Shown piece by piece: positions 43,379-53,149 of a stretch of DNA of 64,000 nt (position 1 is its first letter; each line of letters opens with the position of its first letter). The DNA is from Streptococcus xiaochunlingii (GTDB lineage Bacteria; Bacillota; Bacilli; Lactobacillales; Streptococcaceae): assembly GCF_006385805.1 (NCBI RefSeq), contig NZ_VFSG01000003.1, positions 62,001 to 126,000 of the forward strand, read 5' to 3'. A program made the position numbers and the translations under genes. Under the pieces are notes generated by a model. The model saw only the letters and a program-made list of their open reading frames with translations, did no database searches and was not told the DNA's origin.

Positions 43379-45160
43379 ATGAGTGAGAAAGAAAAAGAAT
43401 CGCATAAACTTGGCTTAAGTGTCGGGTCCAGTTTTCAAAATACTCAAGAGCTACGAAAGGTATTGGAACAATCGATTAGTCGGGAAGAAGAAGTTTTGAC
43501 AGCTAGTCAACCGGTGGAATCAGAGCAGAACCAGGAAGAGAGCCAGGCTGCTGGAGAAGCGATGGAAACAGAAGCTTCGACCGGAACTCTAAGTCGCCTA
43601 TCACGATCTGGTCATCGTCGCAAAGAGAAGGTTGAAGCGAGATCGAAAGAACAAGAGGATGTAGAAGAGACATTGGAAGAGCAAGAAGATGAAAAGTCGT
43701 TGGGGCGCTCTGCCACTAAGCGACCAGTTCCCTTGTCACTACCAATTGCTTTTAGTGTCCTACTTGGGCTGGTCCATGTAGCCCTTCCTTTTATTAATTT
43801 ACTGGCGACCAATCAACAAACCCAGGACTTATATGCCGGTTGGGCAATGTCTCAAGGTCAAGTTCCCTATGGTCATTTCTTTGGGGTCAATGGTTTGCTC
43901 TACTACGGGATCGGCGCTTTAGGAAGTTTGGTAGGAGGTCAAGTTCTCCTGGTGGTCTTCCAGATTTTAGCCTACTTTTTTGCTGGGACGAGCCTGTATC
44001 GGATGGTCAGAAGCTTAGTTGCAAGTGAAAAAATTGCAGGACAAGTTCAGCTACTCTTCTACCTTCTTGCTGGAGTGCTTGGCTTTGGTGGGAACTATGC
44101 TGTCTTTTACGCCCTGCCCTTCCTATTTGGCTCTATGAATTTCATTCTCGCTTATCTAGAGGGTGAGAAAACAGATGAATCCTTTGTCGCTTATGGCGCA
44201 GGAGCCTGTTTGGCCTTTATGATGGTGCCATGGCTAAGTGTGATTTTTTATCTGCTTGCTTTTCTTGGATTGACAGCCTATCATGTGAAGCAAAAGAAAT
44301 TTGCCCACGGTTTCTATCAATTCCTTGCTACCCTTTTGGGATTCTCAATTCTCTTTTATCCTTTAGGGTATATTACCGTGTGGAACGGCTCTTTTGGATA
44401 TGCGATTCATCAGACCCTGTATAGTCTTCGCTCCCTCCAGTTTGATGCGGGGCACCTATTTGCCAACTTAGTTTATTACTGTTTATTGCTGTTAACGCTT
44501 GGTTTTGCTTCAGCTTTCGTCATGTCCTTCCGAAAAGTATCGACAAGTGGTCAACGTTTGATCCGGTTTATGAGTTGGTTTGGTCTTCCGCTAGTTGTTG
44601 CAATTGTGGTTGGTACACCAGAGCAAGGGGCCTATCAGTTCCTTAGCTTGTTACCTTTTGGTCTTCCCTTATTCGCTCTTTGGTTTGCCGGGGATGAGTC
44701 CACTTATCAGCGCCGGAAGATGAAGAATAATTCTATCTGGGAGCTTTATTTCTCCAGTCAAGCCTTCCTACCGATCTTAGCAATAGGTTATTTAGTTGGG
44801 TATCCAGTTGTGAATCAATTGGTTCTCCAAAACAACCTAGCGAGTGAACGAAGTACGATTGCCCACTATATCAAGAGTCATAGTGATTCCAAGGATACCA
44901 TCTATGCTTGGGATCAGACGGCCCATCTCTATCAGGAAAGTGGTCGCTTGGCCGCTTCAGCCCTTCTAACTCCGACAGCCTATCTGGGGCCGAAGGAAAA
45001 CCGAACTAATCTGACGAATCAGATTAAGCAAGACAAGCCGAAGTTTATTGTGGTCAATAAGGACCTAGATGTAACGTCTGCTATGCAAAAGGTTTTAACC
45101 CAAAGTTATGAAAAAGTGAACCTGCAGGGTTCGCAGTACACCTTGTACCAATATAAATAG
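43379..45160 (+). CDS. Polytopic membrane protein, GT-C glycosyltransferase-like
   Basis: This is a 593-residue protein. The first about 110 residues are a highly charged, Glu-rich cytosolic region. About 11-12 membrane helices follow (about 120-500), then a C-terminal soluble domain of about 100 residues (SKDTIYAWDQTAHLYQESGR, KPKFIVVNKDLDV). The topology and the C-terminal domain recall GT-C glycosyltransferases of the ArnT/PMT type, though the catalytic Asp-containing loop is not certain. In-frame upstream codons exist, but AAAGGA sits before the ATG at 43379. It is conserved in related streptococci near nrdD. Function unknown. Confidence 0.7.
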   Translation: MSEKEKESHKLGLSVGSSFQNTQELRKVLEQSISREEEVLTASQPVESEQNQEESQAAGEAMETEASTGTLSRLSRSGHRRKEKVEARSKEQEDVEETLEEQEDEKSLGRSATKRPVPLSLPIAFSVLLGLVHVALPFINLLATNQQTQDLYAGWAMSQGQVPYGHFFGVNGLLYYGIGALGSLVGGQVLLVVFQILAYFFAGTSLYRMVRSLVASEKIAGQVQLLFYLLAGVLGFGGNYAVFYALPFLFGSMNFILAYLEGEKTDESFVAYGAGACLAFMMVPWLSVIFYLLAFLGLTAYHVKQKKFAHGFYQFLATLLGFSILFYPLGYITVWNGSFGYAIHQTLYSLRSLQFDAGHLFANLVYYCLLLLTLGFASAFVMSFRKVSTSGQRLIRFMSWFGLPLVVAIVVGTPEQGAYQFLSLLPFGLPLFALWFAGDESTYQRRKMKNNSIWELYFSSQAFLPILAIGYLVGYPVVNQLVLQNNLASERSTIAHYIKSHSDSKDTIYAWDQTAHLYQESGRLAASALLTPTAYLGPKENRTNLTNQIKQDKPKFIVVNKDLDVTSAMQKVLTQSYEKVNLQGSQYTLYQYK

Positions 45161-45164
45161 ACTA

Positions 45165-45225
45165 TCAATATCTTGTGGTTTGAAAATGAAATAACATTTT
45201 TTGACACAAGATATTGATTTTTTAT
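45165..45225 (+). terminator. Terminator before nrdD
   Basis: A perfect 13-bp inverted repeat TCAATATCTTGTG/CACAAGATATTGA (45165-45177/45205-45217) is followed by T6. The nrdD -35 lies in its right arm. Confidence 0.75.
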
Positions 45226-45241
45226 TTTTGAGTGATATAAT
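45214..45241 (+). promoter_or_regulatory. nrdD promoter
   Basis: TTGATT (45214-45219), a 16-bp spacer and TATAAT (45236-45241), the latter with upstream TGA. Confidence 0.65.
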
Positions 45242-45285
45242 ATGGAGTGAATTCTATTTGTATAAAAAAGAAAGTGGGCGAGCGT

Positions 45286-47496
45286 ATGATAACGTTACGA
45301 GAAGAGCATATCCAAAGTCTCCCCCAACTCTTTGTAGAAAAGAGAGATGGGCGGAAGGTCAAGTTTGATGTCGATAAAATTTACCGTGCTTTGGTCAAAG
45401 CGACAGAAGAAGTGACCGGTCTCACTCCGGCCTTGGAAGCGAAATTAGAAACCGTAACAGACCGAATCGTGGCTGAAATTTTGGAACGCTTCCCTCGTGG
45501 CGTAAAAATTTACGAGATTCAAAATGTCGTTGAGCATGAGTTGTTGCAAGCCAATGAATATGCGATTGCCGAGAGCTATATTACCTATCGCACGCAGCGT
45601 GATTTTGAGCGCTCAAAGGCAACGGATATCAACTTTACCATCGGCAAGCTCCTCAACAAGGACCAAGCTGTCGTTAATGAAAATGCCAATAAGGACAGTG
45701 ACGTTTTTAATACCCAGCGCGATTTGACAGCAGGAATTGTCGGCAAGTCTATTGGTCTTAAAATGTTGCCCAAACACGTAGCCAATGCCCACCAAAAAGG
45801 GGATATCCACTACCATGATTTGGACTATAGCCCTTACACTCCGATGACCAACTGTTGTTTGATCGATTTTGAAGGCATGCTGCGCAATGGTTTTAAGATT
45901 GGGAATGCAGAAGTAGAAAGTCCCAAGTCCATCCAAACTGCAACGGCTCAGATTTCGCAAATCATTGCCAATGTAGCCTCTAGCCAGTATGGGGGTTGCT
46001 CAGCAGACCGGATCGATGAAGTCTTGGCTCCTTATGCAGAAAAGAATTATCAGAAGCACTTGAAAGATGCAGAGGAGTGGGTTCTCCCTGAAAAACGCGA
46101 GGACTATGCTTGGCAAAAAACGAAAAAGGACATCTATGATGCCATGCAGTCCTTGGAGTACGAGATCAATACCCTCTTTACCTCAAATGGGCAAACGCCC
46201 TTTACTTCGCTTGGCTTTGGTCTTGGAACCAATCGCTTCGAACGGGAAATTCAAAAGGCCATTCTGGAAATTCGAATCAAGGGACTTGGTTCAGAACACA
46301 GGACCGCTATTTTCCCTAAGTTGATTTTCAGTTTAAAAAGAGGGCTCAACTTAGAACCAGGTAGTCCCAACTACGACATCAAGCAGTTGGCCTTGGAATG
46401 TGCGACGAAGCGCATGTATCCAGACGTTTTGTCTTATGACAAGATTGTTGAGTTGACGGGCTCCTTCAAGGTGCCCATGGGTTGCCGCTCTTTCCTTCAA
46501 GGTTGGAAGGATGAAAATGGCGTTGAAGTCAATTCTGGTCGGATGAACCTGGGGGTTGTGACAGTCAATCTCCCTCGGATTGCTTTGGAATCTGAAGGAA
46601 ATAAAGAGAAATTCTGGGAAATCTTCAATGAGCGGATGAACATCGCTGAAGATGCTTTGGTCTATCGGGTGGAGCGGACCAAGGAAGCAACTCCGGCCAA
46701 TGCACCGATTCTCTACCAATATGGCGCTTTTGGGAAGCGTTTGGGTAAATATGACCAGGTAGACCAGCTCTTCCGTCATCGCAGAGCAACCATTTCACTC
46801 GGCTATATTGGATTGTATGAAGTAGCGACTGTCTTTTATGGTCCAAATTGGGAAGAAAATCCAGAAGCCAAGCAATTTACAATCGCCATCATCAAGGATA
46901 TGAAGAAGCGGGTCGAAGAATGGTCCGACCAGTATGACTACCACTTCTCCATCTATTCGACGCCGTCAGAAAGCTTGACTGATCGCTTCTGTCGCCTGGA
47001 TACGGAGAAATTTGGTCAGGTTCCGGATATCACAGATAAGGAATATTACACCAATAGTTTCCACTACGATGTTCGCAAGAACCCAACCCCATTTGAGAAG
47101 CTGGATTTTGAAAAAGTCTATCCAGAAGCAGGGGCCTCCGGTGGTTTCATCCACTATTGCGAGTATCCTGTGCTCCAACAAAATCCAAAAGCCCTAGAGG
47201 CGGTTTGGGATTATGCCTATGACCGCGTCGGCTATCTCGGAACCAATACACCGATTGACCGTTGCTACAAGTGTGATTTTGAAGGGGATTTCACACCAAC
47301 CGAACGAGGGTTTACTTGTCCAAACTGTGGCAATAGTGATCCTAAGACAGTTGATGTGGTCAAACGGACCTGTGGCTATCTAGGAAATCCTCAAGCCCGT
47401 CCTATGGTTAATGGTCGTCATAAGGAAATCGCTGCGCGGGTCAAACACATGAATGGGTCCACGATTAAATCAGCTGGACACCAAGTGACAGATTAG
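45286..47496 (+). CDS. nrdD: Anaerobic (class III) ribonucleoside-triphosphate reductase
   Basis: NrdD reduces ribonucleoside triphosphates to deoxy forms without oxygen, using a glycyl radical made by NrdG. The 736-residue protein has the N-terminal ATP-cone (VEKRDGRKVKFDVDKIYRAL). A catalytic domain includes DLDYSPYTPMTNCCLIDFEG and NSGRMNLGVVTVNLPRIALE. Zinc cysteines CYKC and CPNC lie near residues 660-680. The glycyl radical segment TCGYLGNPQARPM lies near 695. The start at 45286 is the family N-terminus (MITLREEHIQ). It heads the nrdD-small ORF-GNAT-GNAT-nrdG operon. Confidence 0.96.
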   Translation: MITLREEHIQSLPQLFVEKRDGRKVKFDVDKIYRALVKATEEVTGLTPALEAKLETVTDRIVAEILERFPRGVKIYEIQNVVEHELLQANEYAIAESYITYRTQRDFERSKATDINFTIGKLLNKDQAVVNENANKDSDVFNTQRDLTAGIVGKSIGLKMLPKHVANAHQKGDIHYHDLDYSPYTPMTNCCLIDFEGMLRNGFKIGNAEVESPKSIQTATAQISQIIANVASSQYGGCSADRIDEVLAPYAEKNYQKHLKDAEEWVLPEKREDYAWQKTKKDIYDAMQSLEYEINTLFTSNGQTPFTSLGFGLGTNRFEREIQKAILEIRIKGLGSEHRTAIFPKLIFSLKRGLNLEPGSPNYDIKQLALECATKRMYPDVLSYDKIVELTGSFKVPMGCRSFLQGWKDENGVEVNSGRMNLGVVTVNLPRIALESEGNKEKFWEIFNERMNIAEDALVYRVERTKEATPANAPILYQYGAFGKRLGKYDQVDQLFRHRRATISLGYIGLYEVATVFYGPNWEENPEAKQFTIAIIKDMKKRVEEWSDQYDYHFSIYSTPSESLTDRFCRLDTEKFGQVPDITDKEYYTNSFHYDVRKNPTPFEKLDFEKVYPEAGASGGFIHYCEYPVLQQNPKALEAVWDYAYDRVGYLGTNTPIDRCYKCDFEGDFTPTERGFTCPNCGNSDPKTVDVVKRTCGYLGNPQARPMVNGRHKEIAARVKHMNGSTIKSAGHQVTD

Positions 47497-47508
47497 AAAA
47501 GGAAGATT

Positions 47509-47649
47509 ATGGGAAAATACCAACTAGACGATAAGGGCAAGGCCCAGGTTCAACGATTCCACGAAAAACATTCGACAGGTGGAATCAATAAAAAAGACCG
47601 AGTAGCCAGCCTGAGAGAGCAATTTTTAAAAAAAGCTAAGAAAAAATAA
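47509..47649 (+). CDS. Small basic protein in the nrdD operon
   Basis: This 46-residue ORF begins MGKYQLDDKGKAQVQRFHEK and ends in a Lys-rich tail. It lies 12 bp after nrdD with GGAAG before the ATG. A homologous short gene at the same place is known in pneumococcus and other streptococci, which argues that it is real. The function is unknown. A hairpin GTGAGAG/CTCTCGC follows at 47652-47669. Confidence 0.75.
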   Translation: MGKYQLDDKGKAQVQRFHEKHSTGGINKKDRVASLREQFLKKAKKK

Positions 47650-47692
47650 AAGTGAGAGTTCGCTCTCGCTTTTCTCGTATGGGGAGGTAAAG

Positions 47693-48193
47693 ATGGAATT
47701 ACGCAGACCGACTCTAGCAGATAAAGAAACTGTATTAGACATGATGGCAGAGTTTGAAGCGAATCAATCAGCTCACGATGGCGGATTTTGGGATGCTGAG
47801 AACTTTGACTACGAAGAGTGGTTGGAGACAAATATGCAAAAAGAAATGGGAATAAATTTGCCTGAAAATCGTGTTCCATCAATTCAGTACGTATTGTTTG
47901 ATAAATCAGGCCATGCTTTAGGTTTTTTGAATCTACGGCTGAGACTAAATGAGGGGTTGCTGAATTATGCTGGTCATATCGGCTATAGTATCCGTCCCTC
48001 TGCGCGTGGGCAAGGATTGGCAAAAGAGCAGCTGCGGCAAGGCTTGCAAGTAGCCAAAAGTAAAAATATCAAACGTGCTTTAGTGACTTGTGATAGTGAC
48101 AATGCTGCCAGTCGAGCAGTGATTCTGACTAATGGCGGAGCTTTAGAGGATGTTCGAGGCGGGAAAGAGCGCTATTGGATTGATTTAGATTGA
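47693..48193 (+). CDS. GNAT-family acetyltransferase (first of two)
   Basis: This 166-residue N-acetyltransferase has the acetyl-CoA motif A GYSIRPSARGQGLAKEQLRQ (residues about 100-120) and the C-terminal strand ERYWIDL. The substrate is unknown. It is very similar in layout to the next gene (both start MELRRPTL/MKLQRPTL and share GHIGYSIRPS), so the two are tandem paralogues. GGGGAGG precedes the ATG. It sits inside the nrdD-nrdG operon, a conserved place for such genes in streptococci. Confidence 0.88.
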   Translation: MELRRPTLADKETVLDMMAEFEANQSAHDGGFWDAENFDYEEWLETNMQKEMGINLPENRVPSIQYVLFDKSGHALGFLNLRLRLNEGLLNYAGHIGYSIRPSARGQGLAKEQLRQGLQVAKSKNIKRALVTCDSDNAASRAVILTNGGALEDVRGGKERYWIDLD

Positions 48194-48202
48194 GGAAAGT
48201 TT

Positions 48203-48721
48203 ATGAAGTTACAACGACCAACTTTAGAAGATAAAGACGCGATTTTAGAGATGATTACTGAGTTCGATGCTGCAAAATCCTATATGCACGGTGGCATGGG
48301 CTCCACTTGGAAGCGAGCAAAGGATTTTGCGGATTGGTTGCGAATTGTAGAGCAGCAGGAGGATACTGAGAATCTGCCAGAATGCTGGGTTCCTACCATT
48401 CAATTTTTATCCTTTGATGAGACTGGCTACCCTCTGGGCTTTTTAGCCCTGCGCTTGTCCTTGAATGACAAATTATTTGTAGAGGGTGGTCACATTGGCT
48501 ATTCCATCCGGCCCAGTCAACGCAGAAAGGGCTTGGCTAAGTTGCAGCTAGAGCTAGGACTAGCAGAGGCTCGAAAACAAGGACTAGAACGAGTGCTGAT
48601 TACCTGTGATGAAGACAACGAAGCTAGCCGTCGCACGATTCTATCTGCTGGCGGTGTTTACGAAAATACAATCGACAGAAGTCAGCGCTACTGGATAGAG
48701 TTAGATGGGGAGGTGTCATGA
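48203..48721 (+). CDS. GNAT-family acetyltransferase (second of two)
   Basis: This is a 172-residue paralogue of the preceding gene, 9 bp away. Motif A is GYSIRPSQRRKGLAKLQLEL, then LITCDEDNEASRRTILSAGG and RYWIELDGEVS. It overlaps nrdG by 4 bp (ATGA), so translation is coupled. The substrate is unknown. It could act on the same kind of amine or protein as its neighbour. Confidence 0.88.
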   Translation: MKLQRPTLEDKDAILEMITEFDAAKSYMHGGMGSTWKRAKDFADWLRIVEQQEDTENLPECWVPTIQFLSFDETGYPLGFLALRLSLNDKLFVEGGHIGYSIRPSQRRKGLAKLQLELGLAEARKQGLERVLITCDEDNEASRRTILSAGGVYENTIDRSQRYWIELDGEVS

Positions 48722-49308
48722 ACAATCCCAAACCTCAAGAATGGAAAAGTGAAGAACTGAGTCAAGGGCGCATCATCGACTATAAGGCTTTTAACTTTGT
48801 GGATGGCGAAGGAGTACGCAACTCCCTCTATGTAGCAGGTTGCATGTTTCACTGTGAGGGCTGTTACAATGTAGCCACCTGGTCTTTCAACGCAGGCATT
48901 CCCTACACCAAAGAGTTGGAAGAGCAGATCATGGCCGATCTGGCCCAACCCTATGTTCAGGGCTTGACCTTGCTTGGGGGGGAACCCTTTCTCAACACTG
49001 GCATCCTGCTGCCCTTGGTCAAGCGGGTGAAAAGAGAATTGCCCGACAAAGATATCTGGTCTTGGACCGGCTACACCTGGGAAGAAATGATGCTGGAGAC
49101 GCCGGACAAATTGGAGCTACTTTCGCTGATTGATATTCTGGTGGATGGTCGCTATGATAAGAGCAAGCGCAACCTGATGTTGCAGTTTCGTGGCTCTTCC
49201 AACCAGCGGATCATTGATGTTCAAAAATCCCTTAAAGAAGGAAAAGTCGTCATCTGGGACAAGCTCAATGATGGCAAGGACTCCTATGAACAAGTGAAAA
49301 GAGAGTAG
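48718..49308 (+). CDS. nrdG: Anaerobic ribonucleotide reductase activating protein
   Basis: NrdG is a radical SAM enzyme that makes the glycyl radical on NrdD. The 196-residue protein has the CxxxCxxC motif in GCMFHCEGCYNVATW (about residues 40-55), the glycine-rich GLTLLGGEPFLN and LWSWTGY-like IWSWTGYTWEEM. It overlaps the preceding gene by 4 bp and is the last gene of the operon. Length is normal for the streptococcal form. Confidence 0.95.
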   Translation: MNNPKPQEWKSEELSQGRIIDYKAFNFVDGEGVRNSLYVAGCMFHCEGCYNVATWSFNAGIPYTKELEEQIMADLAQPYVQGLTLLGGEPFLNTGILLPLVKRVKRELPDKDIWSWTGYTWEEMMLETPDKLELLSLIDILVDGRYDKSKRNLMLQFRGSSNQRIIDVQKSLKEGKVVIWDKLNDGKDSYEQVKRE

Positions 49309-49426
49309 CCAGAGTCGGAGGGCAGATAAATTGATGAAGAGAGGTTTTCGTTGATTTTCAGTTTGCAAGCAGTGGGCTCTTTTTTCAGACAATTTCATTC
49401 TCACTGACAAAATTCACAAGAATTCA

Positions 49427-49435
49427 TGGTATAAT
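49427..49435 (+). promoter_or_regulatory. Extended -10 promoter of thrC
   Basis: TGGTATAAT is followed by a leader of about 60 nt. No T-box is evident. Confidence 0.6.
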
Positions 49436-49502
49436 GGAATAGATTGTACGAAAGTTAGAGGAGTCTAATTCGTATCTTAAGGAACAGAATGAGGAAATGT
49501 AC

Positions 49503-50987
49503 ATGACATTAGTTTATCAATCAACGCGTGATGCGAAAAATACCGTAACAGCCAGCCAGGCGATTTTGCAAGGTTTAGCAACAGATGGAGGCTTATTTAC
49601 TCCAGTGAGTTATCCAAAGGTGGACTTGGATTTTGACACATTAAAAGATGCTTCTTATCAAGAGGTAGCTAAACTTGTCTTGTCAGCCTTCTTGGATGAC
49701 TTTACAGCTGAAGAGTTGGACTACTGTATCACCAATGCCTATGACAGCAAGTTTGATACACCAGCTATTGCCCCTCTTGTCAAACTTGATGGTCAATACA
49801 ACTTGGAATTGTTCCACGGTTCAACCATCGCATTTAAAGACATGGCCTTGTCGATCTTGCCTTACTTCATGACGACAGCTGCTAAGAAACACGGCTTGGA
49901 AAACAAAATTGTTATCTTGACAGCGACATCTGGAGACACTGGGAAAGCTGCTATGGCAGGGTTCGCGGATGTTCCAGGTACTGAAATTATCGTATTTTAT
50001 CCAAAAGACGGTGTCAGCAAGGTGCAAGAGTTGCAAATGACCACTCAAACGGGCGAAAATACCCATGTCATCGCCATTGATGGAAACTTTGACGATGCTC
50101 AGACAAATGTGAAGCATATGTTCAATGATGTGGCCCTCCGTGAAAAATTGGCAGCCAACAAGCTCCAGTTCTCATCAGCTAACTCTATGAATATTGGTCG
50201 TTTGGTCCCACAGATTGTTTATTATGTTTATGCCTACGCTCAACTTATTAAAACTGGCGAGATTAATACTGGTGACAAGGTTAACTTCACTGTACCGACA
50301 GGAAACTTCGGAAATATCTTGGCAGCATTTTATGCTAAGCAAATCGGCCTACCAGTCGGTAAGTTGATTTGTGCTTCAAATGACAACAATGTCTTGACAG
50401 ACTTCTTTAAGACTCGTGTCTATGACAAGAAGCGTGAGTTTAAGGTAACCACTAGCCCATCTATGGATATCTTAGTGTCTTCAAACTTGGAGCGTCTCAT
50501 TTTCCATCTTTTGGGAAATGATGCTGAAAAGACAGCTGAACTCATGAATGCCTTGAATACGCAAGGTCAGTATGAATTGACAGACTTTGATACAGAGATT
50601 TTGGACCTCTTTGCGGCAGAGTATGCAACAGAAGCAGAAACCGCAGCAGAAATTAAGCGTGTTTATGAGTCAGATTCTTATATTGAGGACCCTCATACAG
50701 CGGTTGCTTCAGCAGTTTATAAAAAATACCAAGCAGCGACAGGTGATGCGACCAAGACGGTGATTGCTTCAACAGCTAGTCCATACAAGTTCCCAGTCGT
50801 TGCAGTAGAAGCTGTAACTGGACAATCAGGTTTAAGCGACTTTGAAGCCTTGGCTCAATTACACGAAATTTCAGGTGTAGCCTTGCCACCAGCAGTGGAT
50901 GGTCTCGAAACTGCTCCAGTTCGTCATAAGACAACTGTTGCAGCAACAGAAATGCAGGCTGCAGTTGAAGCCTATTTGGGATTGTAA
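49503..50987 (+). CDS. thrC: Threonine synthase
   Basis: ThrC converts O-phosphohomoserine to threonine with pyridoxal phosphate. The 494-residue protein has the N-terminal MTLVYQSTRDAKNTVTASQA and LATDGGLFTP, and the PLP lysine in HGSTIAFKDMALS (about residue 110). The phosphate-binding TATSGDTGKAAM and PTGNFGNILAAFYAK are also clear. GAGG lies 8 bp before the ATG at 49503; the ATG two codons earlier is too close. It is a single gene, with a terminator after it at 51062. Confidence 0.96.
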   Translation: MTLVYQSTRDAKNTVTASQAILQGLATDGGLFTPVSYPKVDLDFDTLKDASYQEVAKLVLSAFLDDFTAEELDYCITNAYDSKFDTPAIAPLVKLDGQYNLELFHGSTIAFKDMALSILPYFMTTAAKKHGLENKIVILTATSGDTGKAAMAGFADVPGTEIIVFYPKDGVSKVQELQMTTQTGENTHVIAIDGNFDDAQTNVKHMFNDVALREKLAANKLQFSSANSMNIGRLVPQIVYYVYAYAQLIKTGEINTGDKVNFTVPTGNFGNILAAFYAKQIGLPVGKLICASNDNNVLTDFFKTRVYDKKREFKVTTSPSMDILVSSNLERLIFHLLGNDAEKTAELMNALNTQGQYELTDFDTEILDLFAAEYATEAETAAEIKRVYESDSYIEDPHTAVASAVYKKYQAATGDATKTVIASTASPYKFPVVAVEAVTGQSGLSDFEALAQLHEISGVALPPAVDGLETAPVRHKTTVAATEMQAAVEAYLGL

Positions 50988-51061
50988 GTGGGAGTCCCAA
51001 AATTAGAAAGCAGGAGTCTCTAGGACTTGGCTGGATAAATCCCACAATAGTTCTACAAGCA

Positions 51062-51093
51062 GAACTCAGTTAGGCAACTAGCTGAGTTTCTTT
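51062..51093 (+). terminator. Terminator of thrC
   Basis: AACTCAG(T)TA/TAGCTGAGTT is followed by TCTTTT. Confidence 0.65.
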
Positions 51094-51109
51094 TCATCAG
51101 GAGGAAAGT

Positions 51110-52393
51110 GTGTCACGTCAACAACAAGTAGATCGACAAATTTTAAGAATTGCCCTTCCAGCCATCGGAGAAAACTTTCTCCAAATGCTCATGGGGATGG
51201 TAGATAGCTACTTGGTCGCTCAGTTGGGTTTAGTAGCCGTATCGGGTGTATCCGTTGCAGGTAATATCATTACGATTTACCAAGCTATTTTTATCGCTCT
51301 CGGAGCAGCGGTTGTGAGTCTCTTGTCTAAAAGTATGGGACAAAAAGATCAGAAAGCCATAGCTCGTCAGGCTACTGAGTCTATTAAAGTCACGTTTTTA
51401 TTAAGTTGTATTTTGGGGGCCTTATCCCTCTGCTTTGGCAAGGAATTGATTGCCCTCTTGGGAGTTGAAGCGGCCGTTGCAGAAGCCGGAGGGATTTACT
51501 TATCCCTTGTCGGAGGAAGTATTTTGCTTTTAGGTCTGATGACGACCTTGGGAGCCTTAGTCCGTGTGGCTCATAACCCGCGACTACCCATGTATGTCAG
51601 TTTGTTGACCAATGTTTTGAATGCTCTGTTATCCAGCATCCTGATCTTTGTTTTTGGACTGGGCATCGCCGGGGCTGCCTTAGGAACGGTTCTCTCCCGC
51701 TTGTTAGGAACTTACTTGCTCTGGCGTCAGGTTCAACTTCCCTTCGCTCCTTTTCGTTGGGGCTTGGATCGAGACTTGCTGTCCTTAGCTTTGCCTGCTG
51801 CTGGTGAACGCCTCATGATGCGAGCAGGGGATATTGTTATCATTGCCATGGTGGCCGTTTTTGGTACTAGAGCGGTAGCTGGGAATGCTATTGGGGAAGT
51901 CTTGACCCAGTTCAACTATATGCCGGCCTTTGGAATTGCGACAGCGACGGTCATGTTAGTCGCCAAAAGTTTGGGACAGAATGATTTACAAGGGATAAAG
52001 CAAATCACCAGTCGGAGTTTTTGGATTTCCTTTCTCTCCATGCTCCCCCTCGCCCTTACCATCTTCTTGTTTGGAAGTCCTTTAACAGCCCTTTACACTA
52101 AGGATCCAGGAGCCCTTGCTGCCTCCTTATCCGTCATTTTGTTCTCCTTACTTGGAACGCCTCTGACAGCTGGGACAGTCATCTATACCGCGGTCTGGCA
52201 AGGGTTAGGCAACGCGCGTCTTCCCTTCTATGCGACCACTATCGGCATGTGGGTGATTCGGATTGGCTCAGGTTATCTGATGGGGGTTAGCCTCGGTTGG
52301 GGCTTGCCAGGGATTTGGGCTGGTACCCTTTTGGACAATGGATTTCGCTGGATTTTCTTAAAAACACTCTATCATCGGACATGGAAGGAATAA
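51110..52393 (+). CDS. MATE-family efflux transporter
   Basis: This 427-residue inner membrane protein has 12 helices in two homologous halves. It begins ILRIALPAIGENFLQMLMGMVDSYLV, the MATE signature, and the second half repeats it (LALPAAGERLMMRAGDIVII). Such proteins export drugs or metabolites in exchange for Na+ or H+. The GTG start has CAGGAGG upstream. A HAD hydrolase gene follows after 5 bp, as in many streptococci, so the two are cotranscribed. Confidence 0.93.
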   Translation: MSRQQQVDRQILRIALPAIGENFLQMLMGMVDSYLVAQLGLVAVSGVSVAGNIITIYQAIFIALGAAVVSLLSKSMGQKDQKAIARQATESIKVTFLLSCILGALSLCFGKELIALLGVEAAVAEAGGIYLSLVGGSILLLGLMTTLGALVRVAHNPRLPMYVSLLTNVLNALLSSILIFVFGLGIAGAALGTVLSRLLGTYLLWRQVQLPFAPFRWGLDRDLLSLALPAAGERLMMRAGDIVIIAMVAVFGTRAVAGNAIGEVLTQFNYMPAFGIATATVMLVAKSLGQNDLQGIKQITSRSFWISFLSMLPLALTIFLFGSPLTALYTKDPGALAASLSVILFSLLGTPLTAGTVIYTAVWQGLGNARLPFYATTIGMWVIRIGSGYLMGVSLGWGLPGIWAGTLLDNGFRWIFLKTLYHRTWKE

Positions 52394-52398
52394 AATGT

Positions 52399-53022
52399 AT
52401 GACACGAGCTTTTATTTGGGATTTGGATGGAACTCTTTTGGATTCTTATGAAGCTATTTTAGATGGGATTGCTGAGACTTATGCCCATTACTCTTTGGAC
52501 TTTGATCGAGAAGCGGTCCATGCCTTTATCCTTCAACAATCCGTCCAGGCACTTCTTGAAGAAGTGGCTAGAGAACATGGTTTGGATGCGGAAGAGATGA
52601 ATCGTCATCGTGCTTCTAGCTTGCGTGAGAAAAACGCCCAAGTTCATCTGATGCCAGGAGCTAGAGACATTCTAGCTTGGGCTAAAGAGGAAGGGATTGT
52701 CCAATTCGTCTATACCCACAAGGGGAAGAATGCCTACCCAATTTTGGAAGATCTAGGGATCTTATCCTATTTTCAAGAGATTGTCACAACGGACAATGGC
52801 TTTCGGAGAAAACCAGACCCAGAAGGAGTCGATTATCTAGTGGATAAGTATCAACTGGATCGGAGTGAGACCTATTATATTGGAGATCGAACTTTGGATG
52901 TTGATCTGGCAGACAATGCAGGAATCGTGAGTATTAATTTTTTGGATTACAAGCCGGATGTCAATCATGCGATTCGTCATTTGGATGACATTCGCCTCTA
53001 TTTTGAAGAAGAAAAAAGTTGA
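52399..53022 (+). CDS. HAD-family phosphatase
   Basis: This 207-residue cytosolic hydrolase has motif I WDLDGTLLDSYEA (nucleophile Asp near residue 8), motif II VYTHKG, the conserved Lys in FRRKPDPEGV, and motif III YIGDRTLDVDLADNAG. It is of the phosphoglycolate phosphatase-like (Gph/PgmB) subgroup with a helical cap; substrate unknown. The ATG at 52399 is 5 bp after the MATE stop, with AAGGAA in the end of that gene. Confidence 0.9.
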   Translation: MTRAFIWDLDGTLLDSYEAILDGIAETYAHYSLDFDREAVHAFILQQSVQALLEEVAREHGLDAEEMNRHRASSLREKNAQVHLMPGARDILAWAKEEGIVQFVYTHKGKNAYPILEDLGILSYFQEIVTTDNGFRRKPDPEGVDYLVDKYQLDRSETYYIGDRTLDVDLADNAGIVSINFLDYKPDVNHAIRHLDDIRLYFEEEKS

Positions 53023-53110
53023 CTTATTTAACAAAGCTAGGCTTCTTTGTTGCTGGAAAGGCGCTATGAAAAGAATCCGTAAACAATTTGTTTTGGAAAT
53101 GAAATAATTC

Positions 53111-53143
53111 CTTAAGAAATCTTTAAGATAAATCCGATATAAT
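53111..53143 (+). promoter_or_regulatory. CiaR box and -10 of csRNA copy 2
   Basis: CTTAAG-AAATC-TTTAAG (53111-53127) is followed 10 bp later by TATAAT (53138-53143). The geometry is identical to copy 1. Confidence 0.85.
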
Positions 53144-53149
53144 AAAACC

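Noticed and set aside
45165..45217. Inverted repeat upstream of nrdD as an NrdR box pair
   Set aside because: The arms are 27 bp apart and followed by a T-run, so a terminator explains them better; they do not match the NrdR consensus.
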